Source: Spirodela intermedia (Eukaryota > Streptophyta > Magnoliopsida > Alismatales > Araceae). From it: a DNA stretch of 64,000 nucleotides. This document shows positions 23,840 through 34,505 of the stretch, in pieces; positions within the stretch are counted from its first letter, which is position 1; the number at the start of each line of letters is the position of its first letter. The position numbers and the translations under genes are program-made. Location of the stretch: assembly GCA_902729315.2 (NCBI GenBank), contig LR746275.1, positions 2,698,501-2,762,500 on the forward strand, read 5' to 3'. The notes beneath the pieces were generated by a model that ran no database searches, was not told where the DNA came from, and saw nothing but the letters and a program-made list of their open reading frames with translations.

Positions 23840-24262
23840 ATGGACATCACCTCCCTGTCGCTGGTTCTTCTGGGCTTCGCGGTGCTGCCGCCGTCGTTCA
23901 GCATCATCGTCCTCTTCCTCCGGGGATTCGTTTCGTCGGCGGTGTCCATCTACAGAATTCCGGCGAGAGCCCACCTCCTGTGGCTGCCGGACTCGCCCTT
24001 CCTTCGCCACCAGTCGGCCTGCCCCGCGGCGGGCTGCTCCCCCGACCCGGTGGCGCTCCACTGCATGGAGACCCTCCCGGTGGCGCGCCGCCGCTCCAAG
24101 GCGGAACCGGTGGCGTGCGCCTTTTGTCTCGCCGCCGTCGAAGAAGGCGACGAAGTGCGGGAGCTGCGCTGTGAGCACCTCTTCCACCGCGACTGCCTCG
24201 ACCGGTGGCTCTGCCACCGCCGGCGGACCTGCCCCCTCTGCCGCGGCTCTCTTCTGCCGTGA
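23840..24262 (+). CDS. Small RING-H2 finger protein, probable E3 ubiquitin ligase
   Basis: This is a single-exon gene of 140 residues. The start is the first ATG after the TATA box at 23759; the upstream in-frame codon is TTG. Residues about 5-38 are hydrophobic (LSLVLLGFAVLPP..SIIVLFL), suggesting a membrane anchor. Residues 93-134 form a RING-H2 finger: C93, C96, C111, H113, H116, C119, C131 and C134, with the C-x2-C-x14-C-x-H-x2-H-x2-C-x11-C-x2-C spacing and the typical FHRDCLDRW core. The Trp after the sixth ligand supports E2 binding. Small N-anchored RING-H2 proteins of this size include the XERICO/BRH1-like and ATL-like groups; I cannot assign a subgroup. All eight zinc ligands are intact, so it is probably functional. 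The gene is strongly GC-rich. Confidence 0.9.
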   Translation: MDITSLSLVLLGFAVLPPSFSIIVLFLRGFVSSAVSIYRIPARAHLLWLPDSPFLRHQSACPAAGCSPDPVALHCMETLPVARRRSKAEPVACAFCLAAVEEGDEVRELRCEHLFHRDCLDRWLCHRRRTCPLCRGSLLP

Positions 24263-25072
24263 GAGAGACGCAGCAGCAACGACGACGAAGACGAAGACAA
24301 GGACAAAGAACTGGATCATTAATGGAGGTTTATGAAGGCCCAACGGCTGAGAGTTATTGCATGGTGAGGAGAACCAGATCTGAAGCTTCGCCAAGCTCGG
24401 TCTCTCCAGTCTTTCTCCTTGACTGTGTAAAATCCTCCCTCCCCACTGTCGATGAGAGGGAAAGCTTCTTCTCTCACTACCTCCATTATCTTCCACGTAT
24501 ATTTGCTCCCCACCCCCCTCTCCTACGGGAGGGTCGTCGCTGTGTATAAATCCTCTCCCCTTCAGAGCATTTGGTGTGTGTAAGCACCGGAAGAAGACGA
24601 AGGCTTCTCCGTCCCTATTAGCCCTGTTGACCTGGTCCATTTGACTTCTCCGCCGGCACGGCCAGGTCCACCCCCCCGGGAAGGGAAACGGGCTCCGGAC
24701 TCGGCCCATGTGACGATTCCACCTGCTGCCCCCGTCCAAGTTTGTCTCCGAGTGATTCTGAGTGTCGCCCAGTTTTTATTACGGGGGTCAGTGAGCCAGG
24801 AGGCTCGGCTAAATACGGCCACTTTGTCCAGTCTTGGGCCTCCTCCTAATCAAGCCCACAAGACGACCAACGCTGACCAGACCCGACTACGTCTGACGTG
24901 GACTATCTCTCCCTGTCTCTCTCCCAGTGGGGCTCAGCCGCCGACGCCATCAAGAGAGAGAAAGAGGGCCATGGCGGCTGAGTTAATTCAATGAAAGTTG
25001 CAAGACGGGTTGATTAAGATGTTCTATTTATGGCGATGCTTCCAAGCGTGATGCAATAAGCTACCGAGGCCC

Positions 25073-25110
<38 letters not shown>

Positions 25111-26390
25111 GAGGTCCTAAGAAACCCTAAAAGAGTAAAAATAGCAAAAATACCTCGTCTTGGAAGATTGGGGAATATAAACCCTCATTAGAAAAACTCT
25201 GCTGAAGGGAGTAATTTTACAAAGATGAATCAATTTCCCCCATTCAGCAACTTCGAGTTGGTGGGGTTCATGAATATCGTATGAACACGAATAAATGCGA
25301 AGAATTTGTACTTTTTTTTAAAAACACACTTTTTTTTTTTAAGGATAATCTGCAGCCCCTTCTCCAACGGCACGATCATCAGATTAATGATTTCTAACAC
25401 TCCCCAACAAGTGATCGTAAATATATATAAACAAAGGGCGAGATCTTCTTCTAATATACCAGCTATACGCACCTGATCTGGCAATCCCCGGTAATCCTAT
25501 GCTCTTCAGTCGGGTGAGCCCACGGAGCAGCTCACCAATGATATGCAGCAATGGATATCCCTCTGGTCGAGCTTCATACATGACTGAGATTGTCGAAAGA
25601 TCCATCTGAGAAGATAATTAGTCCCCAGAAATGGAATTACTGATACTCGACATGGGTGAATGATGGAGCATATAAAACTTAGCATGGCTGATTATGTCTA
25701 CAGACTAAAAGGAGATCAACAGCATTCATTCCAAGTTTGTACAGAGCAACCCAAGATTCGAGTTATCAAATGGCTGCGAAGTGGAGCTGTGAGAAGTGGA
25801 TTCTGGGTTTCATGCGTGTAAGGGTGAAGGTGTTCAAGAAAAAATGCCGAGCTATGTGGCACAGCTGTTCGATCAACCATCACTTGAGAACGAATCAATC
25901 GAGTGAGCATTCTTTGCAATACAGGTTTAATTCGCAGCATTTGCAGGGGGCTATCCAAACAATGTGAAGAAGGTCGCTCCATTATCATTGGCACAGATCA
26001 TCACTACCAGATAATTCCATCAACAAAGTGATGAATCAGTAAGACAGCTCACCCATTGACCAAGTAAATAACGATCAAAAGGGTGAATGTTAGTAATGCC
26101 ATGAAAGTCTCACGGTGAGGATCATATGATAAGGAAATGAACTGAAAGATCAGATAGTAGGAACAGGTAACATGCAAGAGGTTGAGTTTCTTGACTGAAG
26201 ACAATAGTGACATCCCACATCATATGCATTGGCCATTAGTCTTGACCTCATTTAAACATTATGTATTGAAATTCGTTGGAATCATCAAAGCTTATATATA
26301 TATATATATATACAGACATCTATGTGAAAGCGATGTGCTGAGGCCTAAAGCATAAAACAGACGATAATCAGTGAGGGAACGAGACCCAAC
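24263..26390. other. Intergenic region between RING-H2 and UBA2 genes (convergent)
   Basis: I see no gene. A TATAAAT motif at 24545 has no ORF behind it. There are (TA)n tracts at 25076-25104 and 26292-26312. The part next to 26390 must include the 3'UTR of the UBA2 gene. Plant UBA2 genes often carry introns in the 3'UTR, so some of 25200-26390 may be transcribed, but I cannot place splice sites with confidence. Confidence 0.4.
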
Positions 26391-27632
26391 CTAGCGCCCA
26401 AGGTATGGTGGCAAGCCAGTTCCCATATATCTCAAATCTGAGGTCAACGTCAAGTGAGGACTCTGATAAGATCCGAGACCTTGCAAAGCTGCTGGCGAAT
26501 AATTTCCAATCACACTAGAACCAAGACTATTAACCCCAATTCCTCCACCACCAGACCCATATGCCGCCCCATAAGATGAAGGGGGGGCGGTCCCGATGAG
26601 ACTTCCAGAGGGTGACAATCCTGCTGCAGCCACAGAATGAAGAACTCCAAGACCTGGACTGTGACCCACTAGCGCCGCTGCTGGATTTATCTTCTGACCT
26701 ACCAACCCCATCAATGATGATGGAGCATACATCAAAGCAAGATCGTTGGGTTGTAACACGGCACTGGCCCCAAAACCTCCCATGGGTGACGGGGTCTTTG
26801 CCTTCCAATGCTCGAACGCTTTCTTGCAGTGCAACTGACATCCTTCGAAGACCTTCATGGGCTCCTCCAATGCCTTCCTGCATCCCTCTGGAGTTCTATA
26901 AGTGAAGAATGCATGGCCCTTCGACTTCCCCCTGGTCTGGTCATGCCCTAGCTGTGCTTCCTCGATCTCACCAAACTTCTCAAAGAAAGACCGCAGACGC
27001 TCTGGGTTTACATCTGGCGCCACGTTGGTGACATAAATCTTCCGATTGGCGGAGTCAGTAGCAGGGCCGAAGCAGGCTAGCTGGCAGGAGGTCGTGCGAT
27101 TGCCAATCTTCTTCTGGGGCTGCTTCAGGGCGTTCTGCGCGCCCGCACGAGTGCAGAAAAGGACGAACCCGAAGCCCTTGGACTTCCCGGTGGCTTTATC
27201 CATCACCACATTGCACTTTTCAATCTCCCCGTACAGACGGAATGTGTCGGCCAGAATTTCCGTGGTGGCGTCCCACCCGAGGCCGTGAACAAAGATCTTG
27301 CGATGGACGGGATCAGACTCGGCCGCTTCCGAGATATTCCGGATCACGGATGGATTCCTCGCGGCGGCCTCCTTCAGGAAGTCGATAAGCTGATCTTTGC
27401 CGAAGGGCTCCAGAAGTTTCCGGACGGATTGCCTCCTGGATTCTTCGTCGCCCTCTTCCTCCCCATCCTCGTCGTCGCCGTTTCCACCATTCCCATCGCT
27501 TCTATCCTTCCTCCCCTCTTCTGCGTCCTCTTCATCTTCTTCGAGCTCCTCCAGCTCTTCTTCATCTTCCCCGGTATCTTCATCTTCTGCTGCAAACTCC
27601 GGCTCGGCTTCGGACTTCCTCTTGGTCGCCAT
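26391..27632 (-). CDS. UBP1-associated protein 2 (UBA2)-like, two RRM domains
   Basis: This is a single coding exon of 413 residues. The start is the ATG whose complement is at 27630-27632 (protein begins MATKRK); the longer frame starts with TTG and is rejected. Residues 12-65 are almost wholly acidic. A helix at 68-100 (VRKLLEPFGKDQLIDFLKEA) precedes RRM1 (about 112-188: RNP2 IFVHGL 113-118, RNP1 KGFGFVLF 152-159) and RRM2 (about 198-270: RNP2 IYVTNV 199-204, RNP1 KGHAFFTY 238-245). The C-terminal 140 residues are Gly/Ser/Ala-rich. This order matches Arabidopsis UBA2a/b/c, nuclear proteins that bind U-rich RNA, interact with UBP1, and respond to abscisic acid and wounding. The aromatic RNP1 residues are intact. 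The gene is divergent to the AP2 gene, with about 950 bases between the ATGs. Confidence 0.93.
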   Translation of the reverse strand: MATKRKSEAEPEFAAEDEDTGEDEEELEELEEDEEDAEEGRKDRSDGNGGNGDDEDGEEEGDEESRRQSVRKLLEPFGKDQLIDFLKEAAARNPSVIRNISEAAESDPVHRKIFVHGLGWDATTEILADTFRLYGEIEKCNVVMDKATGKSKGFGFVLFCTRAGAQNALKQPQKKIGNRTTSCQLACFGPATDSANRKIYVTNVAPDVNPERLRSFFEKFGEIEEAQLGHDQTRGKSKGHAFFTYRTPEGCRKALEEPMKVFEGCQLHCKKAFEHWKAKTPSPMGGFGASAVLQPNDLALMYAPSSLMGLVGQKINPAAALVGHSPGLGVLHSVAAAGLSPSGSLIGTAPPSSYGAAYGSGGGGIGVNSLGSSVIGNYSPAALQGLGSYQSPHLTLTSDLRYMGTGLPPYLGR

Positions 27633-28584
27633 CACCGGAATAAGAAGATCTCCTCCCCGACGGTTATCGATCGCTAGGGTTTCCAAAGGAGAGCACTGAA
27701 GAATTGTGGGCTTGTCATCTGCCCCCGGTTACTGGGCCTACGAGCAATTTTCTGTGTCGACATAATGGGCTTACTGAGTTATTTTCCTTTTCCTATTAAT
27801 GGGCTAACCAATGGGCTTATTGGATTAATATCCCGAGTCATGGAAGCGGACATCGGGACTTATCTTCCGAGTCTCAACAGACACTGATTGCAAAAATGCA
27901 TTCTCAGAATGGATTGTGGGCTCATTAGCTTCGTCCAGATAAATTGGGCCACGAGCCTTTAATCTGATGACATGATGGGCTTATTGGGTGATATCCCGAG
28001 TCATGGAACCGCTCACGTCTCGTCTCCCCGAGTCTCCATGAACTCGGATTCCTAAAATGCATTCTCAAAATGGAAAGAAGAAGAATTTCATGCAAGAAAC
28101 AGGTTATTTAGGAGAGCTTTCATGGCTGGAAAAGTTTGCTGATTACGGCAGAAAGGAGGAGGAACACCGAGCGGCGGAGGAGCAGGGAGGTCGAAGCTCG
28201 GAACTTTTGGAAGGAGGCTACCTTTTGGAAGGTCGTCCTTTTCCATTTCGTCTCCTTCTCTCCGCGTTTCTCTTCCCACGCGTTACGCCCCTCGCCGCCG
28301 GTTACTGCGCATCACACCGTTCGTTCAAAAATTTCCAGAACAGGATAGAGCTGAGCACCGAGAGATAGCGAGAGAGAGAAAGAGAAAGAGAGAGAGAGGA
28401 ATGCTTGAGGAGCTCGGAAGAAAAGTGTTAGGCAGCCATTCGAGGGTAGTTGTGTTGTAATTCATGGCGTGTTTGGACGCATCTCGGATTTTAACCACGG
28501 TTTGAATGGCCTTGGGGAGTCTCTTCTCACCTCCCAGCTCTTTAAAACCCCGTGCTCAACCCCAAGGAGCCTCCACACCAGAAG
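27633..28584. promoter_or_regulatory. Bidirectional promoter region between UBA2 (-) and AP2 (+) genes
   Basis: The region separates two divergent ATGs. On the UBA2 side, 27700-27995 is dense in TGGGCC/TGGGCT-type site II motifs (27733, 27767, 27813, 27833, 27918, 27948 and 27975, approximate positions). An imperfect 100-base direct repeat (27813-27912 and 27977-28073) carries some of them. On the AP2 side there is a GA tract at 28367-28398 and CTTTAAAACCC near 28539, a weak TATA-like element. No ORF here shows a domain. Confidence 0.5.
27813..28073. repeat. Imperfect direct repeat pair (about 100 bases each)
   Basis: Copy 1 (27813-27912) and copy 2 (27977-28073) both begin GGGCTTATTGG, share ATATCCCGAGTCATGGAA and CCGAGTCTC, and end AAAATGCATTCTCARAATGG. 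They are separated by 64 bases that contain further GGGCT/GGGCC motifs. The pair sits in the UBA2 promoter. Confidence 0.85.
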
Positions 28585-29849
28585 ATGAAGGCATCTCCTC
28601 CCTCATCTTCTTCTTCTCCTTCTCCTTCTCCTTCTCTTCTTCTTCCTCTTCCTCTTCGTCTTCCTCTTCCTCTTCCTCCTCCCATCCATGGAAGGCCCTC
28701 CATGGACCAGTCCTCTTCATCAAGGAAGCTCCTGGTTGGAAGGTTCAGGAGCAAGAAGAGACCTACGAGAAACAAGGGGAAGGTCCGCTCCTCCTCCGGC
28801 GGCGGTGGCGTGAAAAGAACCTCCCCGTATAGAGGGGTCACCAAGCAAGTACTACATATCTCTCTTCCTCGTTCCTCCTCTCCCTCTCCCTGGTCCTGGC
28901 TGAGGTTCTTGCGATGCCTGCAGGCACAGGTGGACGGGGAAGTACGAGGCTTACCTCTGGGACAGAGATGATTACTACCCCCTCAAGAACAGGAAGGGGA
29001 AACAAGGTGGTGAAAATCATCGATCCTCCTCTTCTACCGCATCTTCTACGTCTTCTTCTGATCTTACAGTGAACGAACTCCCTTTCTCTCTCCTGCTGCA
29101 CCAACCCTAACCCTTGATTCACATCATCCGTGGGAGGTTCAGTGTATCTGGGTAAGTTGTTCCTATCAAAACTTCTCTTCTTCGGAGTTCGTTTTCGTCT
29201 TCATCTGTGAATGATCCGATCTTAACGCAGGGGCCTTCGAGGACGAAGAATCTGCGGCCCACGCCTACGACCTTGCCTCGCTCAAGTTCTGGGGCCCGAG
29301 TGGCAGCATCCTGAACTTCCCGGTGAGTGGAAACATATTGATTCACTCACAGTTCTCGTGTTTCTCTCTCATCACTGTAATACTCTCGTGGGCTCCATGG
29401 CTCGAATGGGACTGCAGTCTCACACCTACCTCGAGGACTACGAAGAGATGCAGGCCATGACCAGGGAGGAGTACTTGGCGGTGCTTCGGCGAGGAAGCAG
29501 CGGCTTCTCCAAATACCCTCTCCGATTCGCTTCCTCTCTCTTGGTGCCGCCGGAGACTCCGCCAGCTTTGTCCTCTGGCGGCGGCGGCTCCGCCTTCGGA
29601 GTGCCGGAAGACATTGCCCAGCTTCGATTAGTTCCGAAAGTAGAAGTTCAGAGCCCCGTTGAGCTCGCCGACATCGGCTACCTCGAGGGTGACCAGCCAT
29701 GGGCGACGTGCATGGAGGCGGCGGCTTCATTCGTCGACCTCGATGAGCCGAGTCATCTGGGTTGGCTGCTCTCCAACAAGGGCTTCGTTGACGACGTGGA
29801 GGAGTGGTTCGAGAAGTCAACGCCTCAGATGACGGACGAGAAGGAGTAG
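28585..29849 (+). CDS. AP2-domain transcription factor, WRI/AP2 class, with a single AP2 repeat
   Basis: Exons 28585-28844, 28924-29006, 29143-29151, 29231-29322 and 29418-29849 give 291 residues. The N-terminus ([11 protein letters not shown]) is Ser/Pro-rich with a basic stretch (about 55-72), as in WRINKLED1-type proteins. One AP2 domain spans 82-148: [19 protein letters not shown], then [20 protein letters not shown] and DLASLKFWG. The 9-nt exon 3 encodes the VYLG segment, a hallmark of WRI1/AP2-class genes. After it comes [23 protein letters not shown], which normally leads into a second AP2 domain (SKYRGV). Here it runs into unrelated sequence, and no second domain exists. The acidic tail ([17 protein letters not shown]) could be activating. 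Intron 1 uses a GC donor. The family binds DNA in the nucleus; WRI1 activates fatty-acid synthesis genes, but target conservation here is unknown. Confidence 0.85.
29143..29151 (+). other. 9-nt microexon of the AP2 gene (encodes VYLG core)
   Basis: TGTATCTGG is flanked by GTTCAG on the left and GTAAGT on the right. With the G left over from exon 2 and the GG at the start of exon 4, it restores GKQ-VYLG-AF, the invariant beta-strand of the AP2 fold. The same 9-base exon is known in Arabidopsis WRI1 and other AP2-class genes. Confidence 0.9.
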
Positions 29850-30289
29850 GTCAACGATTCAGAGCAGCCGATCAAGAGAGAGGAATTCGAAGCTCCCTCT
29901 GCTTCTCCCAGCGAGTCCGGCTCGTGAGCGGCGCCCGTCTTTGGGTTCTTGCTTAGTTGTCTGCGTTTGACAGAGCTTCGAGCGATTCTCAGGCAGCGTT
30001 GACTTGTGACGTGGATGTTTTTCCTCTTTTCTCACCGCCTCGAGATACTTCCCAATAATGACGTAAAACATGGACGGTTATGCCTCTGAGAAGAGAAGAG
30101 TATTCTAATCACGAGGAGGGCCCACGCCAGCGCATCCCATTGGACCGCCGAGTTGGACGATTCAGTGGCCGCGGACATCCACATGTTCAATTTTCATTGG
30201 GATGATTTAAGTGTCGCATTTTCATTGGGGGTTTCCTGATGCCACGTGAGACCGGATGTTCCTTCGTCCGGTCTTTCACGCAACCGCCG
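29850..30289. other. AP2 3' flank and ARF promoter
   Basis: No coding sequence. A G-box-type CACGTG core occurs at 30243-30248, about 42 bases upstream of the ARF TATA box. The rest is the probable 3'UTR of the AP2 gene. Confidence 0.5.
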
Positions 30290-30297
30290 TATATATA
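30290..30297 (+). promoter_or_regulatory. TATA box of the ARF gene
   Basis: TATATATA lies in a GC-rich context and is followed by a pyrimidine-rich leader. A leader intron from the donor at about 30453 (TTG/GTGAGC) to the acceptor CCGTAG at 30864 would leave a short second leader exon, with the ATG at 30875. Leader introns are common in plant ARF genes. Confidence 0.6.
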
Positions 30298-30868
30298 CGA
30301 TACGGGCGGAGTGATTTTCCTTCTGGCGAGGAAGGTTTTCTCTGGCTTTAATTTCCACTTTAGGGAAGGTTGGAGGGACAGCCGGAGCCTCTTGCCACCT
30401 CGTTCGTTCTTTCTCCGCCTGCCTGCCGAGGAGCCAGCGTCTCTCACGAATTGGTGAGCCGCATCGCCGCTGAATTCCATCGTTCGTCGAGTAGAAGATG
30501 GTTGTTTATGCTGTTCGAATCTTTGGTCCCGATCCTCCGGTCTCCGTGCGATCCACGTTGAGGCGATATCAGATCTCGGATTTGTATCCTTGATCCTACC
30601 GCAGATCTAGGTTTTTCATGTGACGGTGCGGCATTTATTGCGAAATCCTTTTTCCATTTCTAGGTTTTCGCATCTAGGTCTGGATCTGTTCCTGGATTTT
30701 CTGTGTTCTTTTGAATGCTCCGAGTGGCTTTGTGTTTTTCCTGACACCCGTTTAGGTTGCCGAATTTCCTACTCTTTCTGCAGCCAAATCTCGAGCCACT
30801 TGTTATGTGTATGGAAGTTCCGTCTCGTTATTGACGTTGCCAGTTTCTTTCTGTGCGTCCGTAGGTGA

Positions 30869-33392
<2,524 letters not shown>

Positions 33393-33610
33393 GAAGGAGA
33401 AGATCGGAGAGGACGACGTGGCGTGGCCAGTCTATGGACCTCTCTCTGTTTCCATATTTCGTTTTGGGATGATGCTCTGATATATCGTTTACTCGAACGC
33501 CAGGCTGTGAATTGGGAGAGCGGTCGGGGGGTCCGTTGTAAGACTGCTGGTGATTGAATTACCTTCTGAGCTTCTTATATTCTAGCACAGATGATGTTTT
33601 TATCTTCTGC

Positions 33611-33647
<37 letters not shown>

Positions 33648-34505
33648 GGCCTAGACTTGGCCAGCCAGAAAAGATGGACATGAATGAATGATTAGATACA
33701 TGACATCCGTCCATTGGGGGGGCGAGATCCCCATTTCCTGCCCGAACAACAACAGGCTTATGCAGCAGCTCAAGCTACAAGAGGCGGCCCTTGAGAGAGC
33801 CCACGCCGGCCGCTCTGCCTAGCTGGCAACTGCGGTGGCAGAGAGCCAGGATCTGAACAGCCCGCTCCTCTCAACCCTGCAAGTCGACCATTTTCGCTGT
33901 ACAAGGTTAGATAGAGAAAAGCGAGAAGATTCATGGGGGGGGACAGGAATAAAATCTATCATCAACTTTGTGTTTACTTATGAATGTAAATTCACCGACT
34001 AACACGACGATGATGATGGATGGTTAGAGAGAGAGAGAAATAAAGTCTATCATCAACATACTGTTCACTTATGAATGTAAATTCACCAACTAACGACGAC
34101 GATGGTGATGGTTGGTTAGAGATAGAGAGAGAGAGGAATTAAGTCTATCATCAACATAGTGTCCACTTATGAATGTAAATTCACCAACTGATGATGGTGA
34201 TGATTATGGTTAGAGAGAGAGAGAGGGAGGGAGAGAGGAATAAAGTCTATCATCAACATAGTGTTCACTTACGGATGTAAATTCACCAACTGTCGATGGT
34301 GATGAGAGAGAGAGAGAGAGAAACCAGTGTCACAAGCACAGAGATCTGAAAAAAATACCTACTGCGGATTCAGCTGAGCCTCTACCCAGCTGACAAAGTG
34401 ATCCGACACAAATGCTTGGTGTATTTTGTTTCCTTAACGAATCATATGGTTCTTGCTAAATCGGACTGAATAAATCGACATAATCAGTCATCAGTTCTAA
34501 GGGAC
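33393..34505. other. Convergent intergenic region between ARF (+) and VPS36 (-)
   Basis: This contains the ARF 3'UTR, a (CT)n tract at 33617-33647, and a four-copy tandem repeat at 33947-34320 (listed separately). I see no coding sequence. Confidence 0.55.
33947..34320. repeat. Minisatellite-like tandem repeat, four copies of about 91-102 bases
   Basis: Copies start near 33947, 34038, 34136 and 34238. Each begins AATAAAGTCTATCATCAAC, continues with ACTTATGAATGTAAATTCAC and CAACTAACGACGATGGTGATGG-like sequence, and ends with a variable (GA)n tract. Copy length varies mainly through the GA tail. Confidence 0.92.

Noticed and set aside
23750-24739. 329-residue minus-strand ORF across the RING-H2 gene
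   Set aside because: It is antisense to an intact RING-H2 protein, is of low complexity and starts beyond any plausible promoter.
33947-34320. Regularly spaced repeats that might suggest a CRISPR-like array
   Set aside because: The repeats are contiguous tandem units of 91-102 bases with GA tails and no unique spacers, in a plant nuclear genome.
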